Positions 15,880 through 27,381 of a stretch of DNA of 64,000 nucleotides are shown piece after piece (the first letter of the stretch is position 1; the number at the start of each line of letters is the position of its first letter). Location: positions 1,426,001 to 1,490,000 of the forward strand of contig NZ_PVZC01000001.1 of assembly GCF_003002095.1 (NCBI RefSeq), given 5' to 3'. A program made the translations under genes and the position numbers. The stretch comes from Allonocardiopsis opalescens (GTDB taxonomy: Bacteria > Actinomycetota > Actinomycetes > Streptosporangiales > Streptosporangiaceae). The notes under the pieces are model-generated. The model had not been told where the DNA came from and did not search any database. It worked only from the letters and a program-made list of their open reading frames with translations.

Positions 15880-18723
15880 TCACTCGTGCGGATCGGACAG
15901 GTCGACCCTGTGCAGCTCGGCACGCGAGGTGATCCCGAGCTTCGGGAAGACCCGGTACAGGTGGTAGCCGACGGTGCGCGGCGAGAGGAACAGCCGCTCG
16001 CCGATGGCCCGGTTGGACAGGCCCGCCGCGGCCAGCCGGGCGATCTCGCGCTCGCGCGGCGTCAGTGCCTCCGGGGCGGCCGGCGCGGCACCGTCCACCG
16101 CTCCTCCGGCGGCGCGCAGGTACTGCTGGATGATCCGCTGCCACGGCACCGCGCCCAGCCGCACCGCGATGTCCGACGCCGTCCGCAGGTGGCGCTGCGC
16201 GTCGCCTCTGCGGCGGCGGCGGTGCAGGTACACGCCGTAGGCGAGGCTCGCCGTCAGCTGGATCAGCGGCCGCTGCCGCTCCCGCTCGGCCTCGCGGAGC
16301 GCCTCCAGGAACAGCGGCTCCGCCCGCGCGGCCGCCTCGGGGCCGGGCGAGTCCGCCGCCACCAGGGCGCGCGCCACCGCCGCCATGCACCGCGCCCAGG
16401 GCGCGCCGATATCGCCGGCCGTCCCGGCCAGCCGCTCCGCAACGGCGCCGGCCGCCGCGTGCTCGCCGCGGTCCAGCGCGGCCCGCACGTAGGAGACGGC
16501 CGCCTGCGGCGCCACCACGGGGTGCCAGGCGTCGCCGCCGGGCTCCACCACCCGCCGCAGCGTCGCGAGGGCGGCGCCCGACCGCCCGGCCAGCAGGTCG
16601 ATCACGCCCAGGGTCCAGTAGGCCATCGCCGAGATCAGCGCGTTGCGCAGCGGGACGGAGATGGCCAGCGCCCGGCGGGCGGACCGCTCCGCCTCCTCGA
16701 ACCGGCCGCGCAGCGCATGCACCTGGGCGAGCTGCACCAGCAGCCGGGCCGTCAGCGGACGGTGCTCGGGCTGCTCGATCAGGTCGATGCCCGCCTGGGC
16801 GTGCTCGTGCGCGGCGTCCCAGTGGCCCAGCGACAGCTCGTGCTCGGCGGCGAAGGTCAGCGCCACCGCCCGGGTGGTGACGGGCGCGGCCTCGCCCAGC
16901 GCCGCCACCGCCTCCCGGCACCCCAGGTAGCTGCGCTCCTCCTCGCCGACCAGGACGTACAGCTCCGGCGGCGGCCACGACCACTGCATGGACCAGGCGG
17001 CGGCGCCGGTGCCCGCCGCCTCCAGCGCCGAGCGCAGCGCCTCCCCGTCGATCCGGTCGGTGCGGGTGAGGGTGCGCAGCGCCGCCGCCAGCCGGCCCGC
17101 CGCCCCGGCCAGCGGGCCCGCCAGCGCGTCGAGCCCGTCGGCGGTGGCGGCCAGCAGCCGGGCGTCGCCCCCGCAGTACGCCACCCGCGCCGCCATCGAC
17201 ATGAAGGACACGGCCATCCCCTGATGGGACGGCGCCATCGCCTCGGTGGCCCGCAGCAGGGGACCGGTGTCCTCCACGGCCAGGCCCGAGGCGTAGTCCA
17301 GGGTGAGCTCCAGCCCGTCCGCCGCCGCGCGCACGCCCGGGTCGAGCGCGCCCTCCACCGCCTCGGCCAGCAGGGATCGGGCGCGCTCGGTGTACCCGGC
17401 CAGCCAGTACTCGCGCGCCGCCGCCAGCAGCCGCCTGGCCCGCAGCCCCGGCCGCGCGGTCACCCGGCCGGCCAGCTCGCGGGCGCGCGCCCCGAACAGC
17501 AGCCCGTAGGCGCGGCCGAGCGCCGGGACGCTGCCCTCGAGCCGGTCGGCCGCGGCGTCGTCGGGCCCGTCGAGGGCGAGCGCGGCGTGCCAGGCGCCCG
17601 CGGCGGCGCGCGCCTCGCCGGTGCAGGCCGCCGCGAGCGCCGCGTGCACCGCTCGGCGGCGGGCCTCGCCCAGCCGGGTGTACAGCGCCGCCCGCACCAG
17701 CGGATCGGTGAACTCCAGGCGGCGCTCGCCCGCCTCCAGCACGCCCGCGTCCTCGGCGGGCCCGCTGTCGGCCAGCGACGAGCCCAGCAGCCGGGCGGCG
17801 GCGTCCACCGTCGCCTCGTCGCTGCCGGGGCCCGCCGCGAGCACCTCCATCAGGATCGCGGTGCGCCCGGGCAGTCCGGCCAGCGGTTCCAGGACGGCGT
17901 CGGCCACCCGGAGGGTGACCCGGACCGGGCGCGGCAGCGGCTCGGACCCGTTGCGCTCCCGCTCGGTCAGCGCCCCCACCAGCTCCGTCAGCGCCATCGG
18001 GCAGCACCGGGCCAGGGCGCGCAGCTCGGCCGCCACTCCCGGCGCGATGTCGGGGGCCAGCCGCCGCAGCAGCACGAGCGCGTGCTCGGGGCCGAGCGCC
18101 CCGAGTTCGAGCATCGGCAGCCCGGCGGCGTGCGGGGCGCCCAGCCGGCGCGGGTCCACCGCCAGCAGCAGCGCCACCCCGGTGGAGGAGAGCCGGCGCC
18201 CCACGAAGGCCAGCACCTCCAGGGTGGCGTCGTCGGCGTCGTGCGCGTCGTCCACCGCCACCAGCAGCGGCCGGCGCTCGGCCGCGCGCGCCAGCAGGTT
18301 CAGCACGGCCACCGCCACCGGCATCCGGCCGACGGCCTCCACCGGCTCGCCGGCCAGCAGCCGGCGCAGCGCCGCCTCCTGCCGCGCCGGCAGCGCCCCG
18401 CCGGGCTCCTCACCGGCCAGCGGCGCCAGGAGCCGCGCCAGCAGCGGGCACCCGGACGGAGGGCCGCCGGCCGGCGCGGCCAGCACCCGCAGGCCGTCGA
18501 CCTGCTCGGCCTGGCGGACGGCCGCCGCCAGCAGCCGGCTCTTGCCCGCGCCGGTGCGGCCGCCCAGCACCAGCCAGCCGCCCTCGCCCGCCGCCGCGCG
18601 CGCGGTGAGCGAGGCCAGCGCGATCAGTTCGGCCTCCCGGCCGACCAGCGGTTCGGGCCGGCCGGACGCCGGCCGGGAGGCGGGCGCACCGGGTGCGTCG
18701 GGTGCAGCGGACCCAGCGGACAC
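15880..18723 (-). CDS. Second large ATP-binding LuxR-family regulator (LAL)
   Basis: Regulator of 947 residues with the same architecture as its neighbour: ATPase domain with Walker [10 protein letters not shown] (54-62) and Walker [15 protein letters not shown], a TPR-like middle, and a C-terminal LuxR HTH ([43 protein letters not shown]; only the family pattern is claimed). The GTG at 18723 has AGGGGG eight bases upstream. The two HTH regions are clearly similar, and the middle regions share the motif WSWPPPEL versus WMWPPPFQ, so the pair may be an old duplication. A long reading frame on the opposite strand here is a composition artefact. Confidence 0.9.
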   Translation of the reverse strand: MSAGSAAPDAPGAPASRPASGRPEPLVGREAELIALASLTARAAAGEGGWLVLGGRTGAGKSRLLAAAVRQAEQVDGLRVLAAPAGGPPSGCPLLARLLAPLAGEEPGGALPARQEAALRRLLAGEPVEAVGRMPVAVAVLNLLARAAERRPLLVAVDDAHDADDATLEVLAFVGRRLSSTGVALLLAVDPRRLGAPHAAGLPMLELGALGPEHALVLLRRLAPDIAPGVAAELRALARCCPMALTELVGALTERERNGSEPLPRPVRVTLRVADAVLEPLAGLPGRTAILMEVLAAGPGSDEATVDAAARLLGSSLADSGPAEDAGVLEAGERRLEFTDPLVRAALYTRLGEARRRAVHAALAAACTGEARAAAGAWHAALALDGPDDAAADRLEGSVPALGRAYGLLFGARARELAGRVTARPGLRARRLLAAAREYWLAGYTERARSLLAEAVEGALDPGVRAAADGLELTLDYASGLAVEDTGPLLRATEAMAPSHQGMAVSFMSMAARVAYCGGDARLLAATADGLDALAGPLAGAAGRLAAALRTLTRTDRIDGEALRSALEAAGTGAAAWSMQWSWPPPELYVLVGEEERSYLGCREAVAALGEAAPVTTRAVALTFAAEHELSLGHWDAAHEHAQAGIDLIEQPEHRPLTARLLVQLAQVHALRGRFEEAERSARRALAISVPLRNALISAMAYWTLGVIDLLAGRSGAALATLRRVVEPGGDAWHPVVAPQAAVSYVRAALDRGEHAAAGAVAERLAGTAGDIGAPWARCMAAVARALVAADSPGPEAAARAEPLFLEALREAERERQRPLIQLTASLAYGVYLHRRRRRGDAQRHLRTASDIAVRLGAVPWQRIIQQYLRAAGGAVDGAAPAAPEALTPREREIARLAAAGLSNRAIGERLFLSPRTVGYHLYRVFPKLGITSRAELHRVDLSDPHE

Positions 18724-19085
18724 TGTCGGACCCCCTTCGACGGCGTCGGCCCGCCGCGGGGCCTGGGCCGCGGCCCGGCCGCCGTCGCGACCACCCTAGC
18801 GGCGCCGGCCGTGATACCCAGTCATCTCGTCGATGCGCGACCGGGGAAGTACTGGGCACACTAAGGACTTCCTCGACGGCGGCTGCGGAGGGGGCCGGGT
18901 GGGCTGATCCGGATGAGGGGCAGTCCGCCGTCAGGAGAGCGGGGCGCCGGGCGTGGACTCACGCCCGGTGCCCCGATGCGCGTCCGCCCCGGGCGGGGCG
19001 AATTCGGCCGCCGACCCCCGGTTGTTCGATAACCTGTGCCATTCCCACCCGTCTTCTTTTCTGCTCTGAGTACCTGGGAGTGGCC
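18724..19085. other. Gene-free interval between LAL and proS
   Basis: Divergent promoter region of about 360 bases. TAACCT at 19030-19035 fits a -10 element for proS, and GGGAG at 19076-19080 is its ribosome-binding site. No T-box or other recognisable leader RNA was seen. Confidence 0.45.
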
Positions 19086-20843
19086 GTGCTGCTGCGGATG
19101 TCGACACTGTTCCTGCGCACCCTGCGCGAGGACCCCGCGGACGCCGAGGTGCCGAGCCACAAGCTCCTCGTCCGCGGCGGCTTCGTGCGCCGCGCCGCCC
19201 CCGGCGTCTACAGCTGGCTGCCACTCGGCAAGATCGTGCTGGAGAACGTCGCCCGCGTCGTGCGCGACGAGATGAACGCGATCGGCGCGCAGGAGCTGCT
19301 GCTGCCCGCGCTGCTGCCCCGCGAGTACTACGAGTCGACCGGCCGCTGGACCGACTACGGCGACCTGCTGTTCCGGCTGACCGACCGCAAGGGCGCCGAC
19401 TACCTGCTCGGCCCCACCCACGAGGAGCTGTTCGCGCTGCTGGTCAAGGGAGAGTACTCCTCCTACAAGGACTTCCCGGTCACCCTGTACCAGATCCAGG
19501 AGAAGTACCGCGACGAGGCCCGCCCCCGGGCCGGCATCCTGCGCGGCCGCGAGTTCCACATGAAGGACTCCTACTCCTTCGACCTCGACGACGACGGCCT
19601 GCGCCGCTCCTACGCCGCGCACCGCGGCGCCTACATCCGCATCTTCGACCGGCTCGGCGTCGACTACCGCATCGTGTCGGCCGTCTCCGGCGCCATGGGC
19701 GGCTCGGCCTCCGAGGAGTTCCTGGCCACCGCGCCCACCGGCGAGGACACCTACGTGTCCTGCACCAACTGCGACTACGCCGCCAACACCGAGGCGGTGC
19801 GCACGGTCGTGCCCGACACGGCCGCGGACCCCTCGGCCGTCCCGGCGCTCCTGGAGCTGGACACCCCCGACACCCCCACCATCCAGTCGCTGGTCGACCG
19901 CCTGAACGCGATGGACCTCGGCCGCACCTACACCGCCGCCGACACCCTCAAGAACGTCGTCCTCAAGGTCACCCAGCCCGGCGAGACCAAGTACGAGGTG
20001 GTCGTCGTCGGCGTCCCCGGCGACCGCGACGTCGACCTCAAGCGGCTGGCCGAGTCCTCGCTCGCGCCCGCCTCCGTCGAGCTGTTCGAGGCCGACGACT
20101 GGGCCGAGCACCCCGAGTTGGTGCGCGGCTACATCGGCCCGCAGGTGCTGGCCGGGATCGGCATCCGCTACCTCGCCGACCCCCGCGTGCGGCCCGGCAC
20201 GGAGTGGGTCACCGGCGCCAACCGCCGCGGCTTCCACGCCGCCCACGTCGTCGCCGGCCGCGACTTCGCCATCGACGCCCAGGTCGAGGCGGTGGAGGTG
20301 CGGGCCGGCGACCTCTGCTCGGTCTGCGGCGGCGAGCTGCGCATCGACCGCGGCATCGAGATCGGCCACATCTTCCAGCTCGGCCGCAAGTACACCGACG
20401 CCTTCGAGGTCGACGCCCTCGGTCCCGACGGCAAGCCGGTCCGCATCACCATGGGCTCCTACGGCATCGGCGTCTCGCGGCTGGTCGCGGCCATCGTCGA
20501 GCAGTCCCACGACGACCGCGGCATCATCTGGCCCCGCGCGGTCGCCCCCGCCGACGTCCACGTCATCGGCACCGGCAAGGCCGACCAGGTCGAGGTGGCG
20601 CTGCGCATCGGCGAGGAGCTGCGCGCCCGCGGGCTGCGCGTCATCGTGGACGACCGCAAGGCGTCGCCCGGCGTGAAGTTCACCGACGCCGAGCTGCTCG
20701 GCGTGCCCACTTCCGTCGTCGTCGGCCGCGGCCTCGCCGACGGCGTCGTTGAGCTGCGCGACCGCGCCGGCGGCGAGCGCTCCGAGGTGCCGCTGGACTC
20801 CGTGGTCGAGCTCGTCGCCGAGCGGATCGCCGCCGAGGGCTGA
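19086..20843 (+). CDS. proS: Prolyl-tRNA synthetase, bacterial type with editing domain
   Basis: Charges tRNA-Pro with proline in the cytoplasm. The 585-residue length and order of parts match the bacterial type: class II core with motif 2 around [28 protein letters not shown], an inserted editing domain (about residues 225-400) between motifs 2 and 3, motif 3 at [20 protein letters not shown], and a C-terminal anticodon-binding domain with [21 protein letters not shown]. The GTG at 19086 (reading [10 protein letters not shown], as in homologues) has GGGAG five bases upstream; the ATG at 19098 is an alternative. Confidence 0.96.
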   Translation: MLLRMSTLFLRTLREDPADAEVPSHKLLVRGGFVRRAAPGVYSWLPLGKIVLENVARVVRDEMNAIGAQELLLPALLPREYYESTGRWTDYGDLLFRLTDRKGADYLLGPTHEELFALLVKGEYSSYKDFPVTLYQIQEKYRDEARPRAGILRGREFHMKDSYSFDLDDDGLRRSYAAHRGAYIRIFDRLGVDYRIVSAVSGAMGGSASEEFLATAPTGEDTYVSCTNCDYAANTEAVRTVVPDTAADPSAVPALLELDTPDTPTIQSLVDRLNAMDLGRTYTAADTLKNVVLKVTQPGETKYEVVVVGVPGDRDVDLKRLAESSLAPASVELFEADDWAEHPELVRGYIGPQVLAGIGIRYLADPRVRPGTEWVTGANRRGFHAAHVVAGRDFAIDAQVEAVEVRAGDLCSVCGGELRIDRGIEIGHIFQLGRKYTDAFEVDALGPDGKPVRITMGSYGIGVSRLVAAIVEQSHDDRGIIWPRAVAPADVHVIGTGKADQVEVALRIGEELRARGLRVIVDDRKASPGVKFTDAELLGVPTSVVVGRGLADGVVELRDRAGGERSEVPLDSVVELVAERIAAEG

Positions 20844-20859
20844 CCCGCCGCGCGGCGGG
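20844..20859. terminator. Palindrome between convergent proS and DUF4439 genes
   Basis: CCCGCCGCGCGGCGGG is a perfect 16-bp palindrome directly after the proS stop codon and seven bases before the stop of the convergent gene. Confidence 0.5.
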
Positions 20860-20865
20860 CCGCGC

Positions 20866-21363
20866 TCAGTCGGCCGCCGGGGCCGGCGAGGGCGAGGGGG
20901 CGCCGGCGAAGGCGTCGTCGGGGTAGCCGGGCCAGGCCGGCACCTCGGCCTCCGACCACGACAGCGCGCGCAGGGTCGAGTCCTGCAGGGCGGCCCCGGC
21001 CGCGGCGCGCACCTCGGGGTCGGGCACGGCGGCCAGCGCCAGCTGCGCGCGGGCCGTCGCCCACTCCAGCTGCGCCGCCACCCGCGCGGCCGCCTCGGCG
21101 CCGTCCGGCTCGCCGGGCAGCTCGTACGCGGGGGCGGCGCGCTCGGGGACGCCGCCCCGGTCCAGCACCATCCGGCGCAGCCCGTCGCGCCGCGCGCGGT
21201 GCGCCTCGATGTCGCGGACCGCCCGCTGCCGGCGGCCGCCGCTCAGCTCGGGGCCGAGCCGCCCGTAGCCGAAGATCGCGGCGTGCTCGGCCCGCAGCGC
21301 GGTCTGCAGCGCGGCCAGCGCGGGGTCGGCGGTGGACTCGGCGGGATCGGGCGAACGGCTCAC
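20866..21363 (-). CDS. DUF4439 ferritin-like protein
   Basis: Helical protein of 165 residues. LQTALRAEHAAIFGYGRLGPEL with RRDGLRRMV gives the E...H pattern of a ferritin-like four-helix bundle, as in DUF4439. The function of the family is unknown; metal binding is inferred from the fold. It begins with a GTG that overlaps the stop of the upstream lipoprotein-like gene by four bases (GTGA), so the two are translationally coupled. This pair facing away from rimP is a familiar actinobacterial arrangement. Confidence 0.8.
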   Translation of the reverse strand: MSRSPDPAESTADPALAALQTALRAEHAAIFGYGRLGPELSGGRRQRAVRDIEAHRARRDGLRRMVLDRGGVPERAAPAYELPGEPDGAEAAARVAAQLEWATARAQLALAAVPDPEVRAAAGAALQDSTLRALSWSEAEVPAWPGYPDDAFAGAPSPSPAPAAD

Positions 21364-21863
21364 AGGTCCCCTCCCAGGCGGGACGCCTGCGCGGCCTCGC
21401 AGGCGCCGATACTGGCCAGCAGCTGGCCGAGCCGCGGCGCGCTGCTGCGCTCCAGCTGCTCCAGCCGCGCCCGCGCGGCCTCCTCCTCAAGCTCGCGCAG
21501 CCGCCCGGTGGACGCCTGCGCGGGGTCGACGGCCGGCGGGGCGGCGGTGGCGGCCGGGGGCGGCGGCATGTCGTCGGTCGGCGGCGGCAGCCGGCGCCGC
21601 AGCTCGACCAGGTGCGCGCGGTGGTTGGCCAGGAAGGCGGTGAACCGGTCGGTGTCGCCGCCGCCGGCCGCCAGCGCCGCCTCGTAGTGCCCGATGGCCG
21701 CCAGGGTGGTGGCCACGGCCGCGTCCAGCACGGCCGCGTCGGGGTCGGGCTCGACCGGAGGGTTCCACAGGAACCCGGCGTCGCACCCGCTCAGCGCCGC
21801 GGCGGAGCCCGCCGCGAGCGCTCCGCCCAGCAGCGCTCGCCGGGTCGTGGGATGGTCCAGCAA
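21360..21863 (-). CDS. Probable Tat-exported lipoprotein of unknown function
   Basis: Protein of 167 residues. The N-terminus TTRRALLGGALAAGSAAALSGC carries a twin-arginine, a hydrophobic stretch and a lipobox ending in Cys, indicating Tat export and lipid anchoring. The mature part is helical (VATTLAAIGHYEAALAAGG, LANHRAHLVELRRRL) and may be a ferritin-like bundle related to its partner. The TTG at 21863 is chosen because GGAGG lies seven bases upstream; the frame continues much further 5' but that part runs into rimP sequence on the other strand. Cells would thus carry a membrane-anchored and a second helical protein made together. Confidence 0.7.
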   Translation of the reverse strand: MLDHPTTRRALLGGALAAGSAAALSGCDAGFLWNPPVEPDPDAAVLDAAVATTLAAIGHYEAALAAGGGDTDRFTAFLANHRAHLVELRRRLPPPTDDMPPPPAATAAPPAVDPAQASTGRLRELEEEAARARLEQLERSSAPRLGQLLASIGACEAAQASRLGGDL

Positions 21864-22161
21864 CGAAGGTCCTCCCGGACGGCGCCTGTCGCGGGCGCGA
21901 GCGGGCTCGAACCGGGTGGAATCCCACCCGGCCCCATGATCGAATGTAATCTTCCCATGGCAGGCCCGCCTCTCGGGTGAAAGCGCCAGGGCTCGTCCGC
22001 CAACGGATACGCTGAGTCCAGGGCGGCGGCATCTCCACCACCGGCACCGTCGGCCGAGCCACCCGCCGAGCGGGCGGCCGCGGGGCGGCGCGCCCGGCGC
22101 GGCGCGTCCGGGAGGCCGGATCCGGTGCCGCGCCGCACAGCGGTTGACACGAGGAGGAACG

Positions 22162-22644
22162 ATGAGCGCCGACGCTCGCAGGGCCCGTCTCGTGCGCCTG
22201 CTGGAGCCGGTCGTCGCCGAGGCCGGTCTGGAGCTGGAGGACGTCGAGGTCACCCCGGCCGGGCGCCGCCGCCTGCTGCGCGTGGTGGTCGACGCCGACG
22301 ACGGCGTCTCCCTCGACGACATCGCCGAGGCCAGCCGCACCGTGTCCGACGCCCTCGACTCCTCCGACGCCATGGGCGGCGCCCCCTACGTCCTGGAGGT
22401 CACCTCGCCGGGCGTCGACCGCGAGCTGCGCGAGCCCCGCCACTGGCGGCGCGCGGCGGGCCGGCTGGTCCGGGCGCCGCTGGCCTCGGGAGGCGAGGTC
22501 GAGGGGCGGGTCGTATCGGCCGACGACGCCGGTGTCGTACTGGAAGTGGGCGCCGAGCAGCGCGGCTTCGGCTATGGCGAGCTGGGTAACGGCAAGGTTC
22601 AAGTGGAGTTCCGTCGGGCCCAGGGCTCGTGCGACGCGGAGTAG
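22162..22644 (+). CDS. rimP: Ribosome maturation factor RimP
   Basis: Assists 30S subunit maturation. The 160-residue protein shows the RimP N-domain ([45 protein letters not shown]), the signature [20 protein letters not shown], and the Sm-like C-domain. GAGGAGGA upstream fixes the ATG at 22162. It heads the nusA-infB superoperon, with 14 bases to nusA. Confidence 0.95.
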   Translation: MSADARRARLVRLLEPVVAEAGLELEDVEVTPAGRRRLLRVVVDADDGVSLDDIAEASRTVSDALDSSDAMGGAPYVLEVTSPGVDRELREPRHWRRAAGRLVRAPLASGGEVEGRVVSADDAGVVLEVGAEQRGFGYGELGNGKVQVEFRRAQGSCDAE

Positions 22645-22658
22645 ATGGGGGATCGGCG

Positions 22659-23693
22659 ATGGATATCGACATGAGCGTCCTGCGCAGCCTGGAGAGCGAG
22701 AAGGACATCGCGGTGGACCTCGTGGTCAAGGCCATCGAGGACGCCCTGCTCATCGCCTACCACCGCACCAAGGGCGAGAACACCCCGGCCCGGGTGGAGC
22801 TGGACCGCTCCAACGGCCACATCACCGTCTGGGCGGCCGAGGTCGGCGCCGAGGGCGAGGTGCTGCGCGAGTTCGACGACACCCCCAGCGGCTTCGGCCG
22901 GATCGCCGCCACCACCGCCAAGCAGGTCATCCTGCAGAAGCTGCGCGACGCCGAGGACGAACTCACCTTCGGCGAGTACGCCGGCCGCGAGGGCGACGTC
23001 GTCGCGGGCGTCATCCAGCAGGGCAAGGACCCCCGCTCGGTCCTGGTCGACCTCGGCCGGATCGAGGCCATCCTCCCGCCGCAGGAGCAGGTCCCCACCG
23101 AGACCTACAAGCACGGCGAGCGGCTGCGCTGCTACGTCGTCCAGGTGCGCAAGGGCCACCGCGGGCCCTCCGTCACCCTGTCGCGCACCCATCCCAACCT
23201 GGTGCGCAAGCTGTTCGCGCTGGAGGTCCCCGAGATCGCCGACGGCACCGTCGAGATCGCGGCCATCGCCCGCGAGGCCGGCCACCGCACCAAGATCGCG
23301 GTCCGCTCCAACCGCCCGGGCGTGAACGCCAAGGGCGCCTGCATCGGCCCGCTGGGCAGCCGGGTCCGCAATGTCATGACCGAGCTGCACGGCGAGAAGA
23401 TCGACATCGTCGACTACTCCGACGACCCCGCCTCCTTCGTGGGGAATGCGCTCTCGCCGGCACGTGTTAGCCACGTCAATGTGGTCGACAGCGAGCAGCG
23501 CGTCGCCAGGGTCACCGTCCCCGACTACCAGCTGTCGCTGGCGATCGGCAAGGAGGGCCAGAACGCGCGGCTGGCGGCCCGGCTCACCGGCTGGCGGATC
23601 GACATCCGCTCGGACGCCGCGCCGGCCGAGCCCGAGCGCCCCGTCCAAGACACCCAGCAGGTGTCCGGTCCGGCCGATGCCTCGGCGCGCTAG
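22659..23693 (+). CDS. nusA: Transcription termination/antitermination factor NusA
   Basis: Binds RNA polymerase and nascent RNA to control pausing and termination. The 344-residue protein has the N-terminal polymerase-binding domain, an S1 domain from about residue 130, and two KH domains ([18 protein letters not shown] and [20 protein letters not shown]). Like other actinobacterial NusA it lacks the C-terminal acidic repeats of the E. coli protein. ATG at 22659 is preceded by a G-rich site. The 3' end overlaps the ylxR start. Confidence 0.96.
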   Translation: MDIDMSVLRSLESEKDIAVDLVVKAIEDALLIAYHRTKGENTPARVELDRSNGHITVWAAEVGAEGEVLREFDDTPSGFGRIAATTAKQVILQKLRDAEDELTFGEYAGREGDVVAGVIQQGKDPRSVLVDLGRIEAILPPQEQVPTETYKHGERLRCYVVQVRKGHRGPSVTLSRTHPNLVRKLFALEVPEIADGTVEIAAIAREAGHRTKIAVRSNRPGVNAKGACIGPLGSRVRNVMTELHGEKIDIVDYSDDPASFVGNALSPARVSHVNVVDSEQRVARVTVPDYQLSLAIGKEGQNARLAARLTGWRIDIRSDAAPAEPERPVQDTQQVSGPADASAR

Positions 23694-23991
23694 ACTGGAC
23701 AGCGGTGACCGGAAGACCCCCGTACGCACGTGCGTGGGCTGCCGGTCCCGGGCGGCAAAGTCTGACCTGCTGCGCCTGGTCGTGGTCGAGGACGTCATCG
23801 TCCCCGATCCGAACGGGCGGCTGCCGGGCAGGGGTGCGTCGATTCACCCCTCCTCCCGGTGCCTTGAGCTGGCGGAGCGGCGCCGGGCGTTCACGCGGGC
23901 CTTCCGGCTCGCGCGTCCGCCCGACACCACACGGCTCCGCACCCGGATCACGGCATCTGAGGATGGCCCGGCCACTGGCATGTCCAGATAG
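23677..23991 (+). CDS. ylxR: YlxR/DUF448 RNA-binding protein
   Basis: Small nucleic-acid-binding protein (about 104 residues) of the YlxR family, identified by [23 protein letters not shown] and [31 protein letters not shown] (GRGA-like signature). The cysteines of VGC may be structural. The start at ATG 23677 overlaps nusA by 17 bases and suggests translational coupling; a start inside this frame nearer the conserved RTCVGC would need a rare codon. Position between nusA and infB is the standard one. Confidence 0.88.
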   Translation: MPRRARLDSGDRKTPVRTCVGCRSRAAKSDLLRLVVVEDVIVPDPNGRLPGRGASIHPSSRCLELAERRRAFTRAFRLARPPDTTRLRTRITASEDGPATGMSR

Positions 23992-24196
23992 GTTGCGCGA
24001 TGGTCACGATCGGCGGATCAGCCGCTTGTGAGGGAATGTCGTGCTGTTGGCGTCCGCTGACCACCAGTGGATGTACCGAATCGGAAGTGGGCCGAGATTG
24101 CGATGAGCGCTCGATGAGCACGCGGCGATGAGTACGTCAAGGTAGCGACGGTCCGGCACAACACTCCCGTGGCCCGGACCGAGATAGAGGAGAGCA

Positions 24197-27100
24197 GTGG
24201 CGAAGGTCCGGGTATACGAACTCGCCAAGGAGTTCGGTGTAGAGAGCAAGGCCGTGATGGCCAAGCTCAACGAGATGGGCGAGTTCGTACGATCGGCGTC
24301 CTCCACGATCGAGGCGCCGGTGGTACGAAGGCTCAAGGACGCGTTCGGCGGTCCCGCCGACAAGAAGTCCGGCGGTGGCCGGTCGGGTGACAGGCGCCCC
24401 GCGCCGCCCCGCCCGAGCGCCCCCAACAAGACGACCAGGTCCGACGCGGAGGCCGCCCCGAGCGCGCCCGTCCGCCCCGAGGCGCCGGCCGCTCCGGCCG
24501 AGGGCGCTCAGGCGCCGTCGGCGCGCCCCGGCCCGGCCGCGCGGCCGAGCCCGGCCGCCGGTACGCCCGGCAGTGCGAACGGCGCCCCGGCCGGCGGTGC
24601 CCCGCGCCCAGGACCCAAGCCGGGTCCGCGCCCCGCTCCCAAGCCGGGAGCCGGACGCGCCCCCGGTGAGCGCGAGCGCGGCGGCGGCCGCCCCGAGGGC
24701 GGCCCGAGCCGTCCCGAGGGCGGCGCGCCGCGTCCGGCCGCCCGGCCGGGCGGCGCCGAGCGCGCCCCGCGGCCCGAGGGCGCCAAGCCCGGCCCCAAGC
24801 CGGGTCCGCGTCCGGGCGGTCCGCGCCCCGGCAACAACCCGTTCGCGACGAACGCCAGCGGCATGGGCGCCAAGCCGGGCCCGCGCCCGGGTCAGCCGGG
24901 CCCCAAGCCCGGTCCCGGCGCGCCCCGTCCCGGCGCCGAGCGCGGCGACCGCGGTGACCGTCCGCCGCGTCCCGGCGGCTCCGGCGGTCCGCGCCCCGGT
25001 CCCGGCGGGCGCACCGGCGCCCCTGGTGCCGGCGGTCCGCGCCCCAGCCCGGCCGGTATGGGCGGACCCCGTCCAGGCGGTCCGCGGCCCAACCCGCTGA
25101 GCATGCCGTCCTCCCGCCCCTCGGGCGGCGGTGGCGGAGCCGGCCGTCCCGGCGGCGGTGGCCGTCCTGGCGGCGGTGGCGGCCGTCCCGGCGGCGGTGG
25201 CCGTCCGGGCGGTGTCGGCGCCGGTCCGCGCGGTGGCGGCGGTGGCGCGGGAGCGCCCCGTCCGGGTGCCGGCGGCGGCTTCGGCGGCGGTGGCCGCCCT
25301 GGTGGCGGCCGCGGTCGCGGCGGCGGTACGGCGGGGGCCTTCGGCCGTCCCGGCGGCCGTCCCGGACGCGCCCGCAAGTCCAAGAAGCAGCGGCGCCAAG
25401 AGTTCGACAACATGCAGGCGCCGTCGTTCGGCGGCGTGAAGATCCCGAGCGGCAACGGCCAGACCATCCGGCTGCCGCGCGGCTCCTCGCTGGCCGACTT
25501 CGGCGACCGGATCGGGGTGAACCCCGCCTCGCTGGTGCAGGTCATGATGCACCTCGGCGAGATGGTCACCGCGACCCAGACCGTCAGCGACGAGATCCTG
25601 CAGCTGCTCGGCGCCGAGCTCAACTACGAGATCCAGATCGTCAGTCCCGAGGACGAGGACCGCGAGCTGCTGGAGTCGTTCAACATCGAGTACGGCGAGG
25701 ACGAGGGCGATGACGAGCTCCTGGTGGCCAGGCCGCCGGTCGTCACCGTCATGGGCCACGTCGACCACGGTAAGACGAAGCTGCTGGACGCCATCCGGAG
25801 CACCAACATGGTGGCGAAGGAGGCCGGCGGCATCACCCAGCACATCGGCGCCTACCAGGTGAGCACCGAGGTCGACGGCGTCGAGCGCAAGATCACCTTC
25901 ATGGACACCCCGGGTCACGAGGCGTTCACCGCCATGCGTGCCCGCGGTGCCCAGGCCACGGACATCGTGGTGCTGGTGGTCGCGGCCGACGACGGCGTGA
26001 AGCCGCAGACGACCGAGGCGATCGACCACGCCAAGGCGGCGGGCGCCCCGATCGTGGTGGCCGTCAACAAGATCGACAAGGAGGGCGCCGACCCGCAGCG
26101 GGTCCGTGCGCAGCTCACCGAGTACGGCCTGGTGGCTGAGGAGTACGGCGGCGACGTCCAGTTCGTCGACATCTCCGCGCTGCAGCGGCTCGGCCTGGAC
26201 CGCCTGCTGGAGTCGATCGTGCTGACGGCCGACGCCGAGCTGGACCTGCGGGCCAACCCCGACCAGGACGCCCAGGGCCTGGCGATCGAGGCGCACCTCG
26301 ACCGCGGCCGCGGCTCGGTGGCCACCGTCCTGGTGCAGCGCGGCACCCTGCGCGTCGGGGAGTCGATCGTCTGCGGCGACGCCTACGGGCGCGTCCGGGC
26401 GATGCTGGACGAGAAGGGCGAGCAGGTCGACGAGGCACCGCCCTCGCGCCCTGTGCTGGTGCTCGGCCTGACCAACGTGCCGAGCGCGGGCGACAACTTC
26501 CTGGTCGTCAAGGACGACCGCGTCGCCCGGCAGATCGCCCAGCAGCGGGAGGCGCGCGAGCGCTTCGCGCAGCAGGCCAGGACCTCCCGCCGCGTCTCGC
26601 TGGAAGACTGGGAGAGCAGGCTCAAGGAGGGTGAGCGCGAGGAACTGCTGCTCATCATCAAGGGCGACGTGTCCGGTTCGGTCGAGGCGCTGGAAGACGC
26701 GCTGCTCAAGATCGACGTGGGCGACGAGGTGAACATCCGGGTCATCGGCCGAGGTGTCGGCGCGATCACCCAGAACGACATCAACCTCGCCGCCGGCGAC
26801 CCCGGCGCGGTCATCATCGGGTTCAACGTCCGTCCCGAGGGCAAGAACCAGGAGCTGGCCGACCGGATGGGCGTCGACATCCGCTACTACTCGGTCATCT
26901 ACCAGGCGATCGAGGAAGTGGAAGCGGCCCTCAAGGGCATGCTCAAGCCCGAGTACCAGGAAGTGCAGCTCGGCACCGCCGAGATCCGCGAGGTCTTCCG
27001 GGTGCCCAGGATCGGCAACATCGCGGGTTCGATCGTGCGCTCCGGCACGATCCGGCGCAACTCCAAGGCGCGCCTCATCCGCGACGGTGTCGTCATCTCC

Positions 27101-27253
27101 GAGAACCTCACCGTGGAGTCCCTGCGGCGGTTCAAGGACGACGCCACCGAGGTCCGCGAAGGCTTCGAGTGCGGTATCGGCATCGGATACAGCGACATCC
27201 GGGTCGAGGACGTCATCGAGACCTACGAGATGCAGGAGAAGCCGCGCGACTGA
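24197..27253 (+). CDS. infB: Translation initiation factor IF-2
   Basis: GTPase that delivers initiator tRNA to the 30S subunit. The 1018-residue protein has an N-terminal IF2N helix domain ([28 protein letters not shown] pattern, residues 4-31), a very long Pro/Gly/Arg linker (about 60-400), a second IF2N region, then the G domain: G1 GHVDHGKT near 519, DTPGHE near 569 and NKID near 624, followed by domains II-IV. GTG at 24197 with AGAGGAGAG just upstream. A strong hairpin ends the gene. The linker repeats are described separately. Confidence 0.97.
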   Translation: MAKVRVYELAKEFGVESKAVMAKLNEMGEFVRSASSTIEAPVVRRLKDAFGGPADKKSGGGRSGDRRPAPPRPSAPNKTTRSDAEAAPSAPVRPEAPAAPAEGAQAPSARPGPAARPSPAAGTPGSANGAPAGGAPRPGPKPGPRPAPKPGAGRAPGERERGGGRPEGGPSRPEGGAPRPAARPGGAERAPRPEGAKPGPKPGPRPGGPRPGNNPFATNASGMGAKPGPRPGQPGPKPGPGAPRPGAERGDRGDRPPRPGGSGGPRPGPGGRTGAPGAGGPRPSPAGMGGPRPGGPRPNPLSMPSSRPSGGGGGAGRPGGGGRPGGGGGRPGGGGRPGGVGAGPRGGGGGAGAPRPGAGGGFGGGGRPGGGRGRGGGTAGAFGRPGGRPGRARKSKKQRRQEFDNMQAPSFGGVKIPSGNGQTIRLPRGSSLADFGDRIGVNPASLVQVMMHLGEMVTATQTVSDEILQLLGAELNYEIQIVSPEDEDRELLESFNIEYGEDEGDDELLVARPPVVTVMGHVDHGKTKLLDAIRSTNMVAKEAGGITQHIGAYQVSTEVDGVERKITFMDTPGHEAFTAMRARGAQATDIVVLVVAADDGVKPQTTEAIDHAKAAGAPIVVAVNKIDKEGADPQRVRAQLTEYGLVAEEYGGDVQFVDISALQRLGLDRLLESIVLTADAELDLRANPDQDAQGLAIEAHLDRGRGSVATVLVQRGTLRVGESIVCGDAYGRVRAMLDEKGEQVDEAPPSRPVLVLGLTNVPSAGDNFLVVKDDRVARQIAQQREARERFAQQARTSRRVSLEDWESRLKEGEREELLLIIKGDVSGSVEALEDALLKIDVGDEVNIRVIGRGVGAITQNDINLAAGDPGAVIIGFNVRPEGKNQELADRMGVDIRYYSVIYQAIEEVEAALKGMLKPEYQEVQLGTAEIREVFRVPRIGNIAGSIVRSGTIRRNSKARLIRDGVVISENLTVESLRRFKDDATEVREGFECGIGIGYSDIRVEDVIETYEMQEKPRD
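24380..25385 (+). repeat. Low-complexity Pro/Gly/Arg coding repeats in infB linker
   Basis: The linker is built of imperfect PKPGPRPGP-like units and, from about 25130 to 25340, GGGGRPGG units, seen in the DNA as repeated GGCGGTGGCCGTCC blocks. They are in frame and part of the protein, probably disordered, and easily expand or contract. Confidence 0.85.
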
Positions 27254-27265
27254 CGCGGTCGAGCC

Positions 27266-27295
27266 GGGCCCCGGCGCGCGTGCGCGCCGGGGCCC
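27266..27295 (+). terminator. Terminator after infB
   Basis: GGGCCCCGGCGCGC pairs perfectly with GCGCGCCGGGGCCC across a two-base apex, 12 bases after the stop codon. No U-tract. Confidence 0.7.
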
Positions 27296-27381
27296 CGGCC
27301 TTGCCGTCCGGCGAACATCCCCGACCCGCGGCGCACCGGGCGAACCGGCGCGCCGCCCCCCACCACGAGGTGAATCCTGGA

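Noticed and set aside
14941-18864. Open frame of 1307 codons on the plus strand opposite the second LAL gene
   Set aside because: Composition is dominated by Arg, Gly, Gln, Ala and Pro with no domain; it is the antisense shadow of a real 947-residue regulator, common in high-GC DNA.
25130-25340. Repeat array that might be taken for CRISPR or a tandem repeat locus
   Set aside because: Units are in frame, irregular and encode GGGGRPGG in the IF-2 linker; there are no unique spacers.
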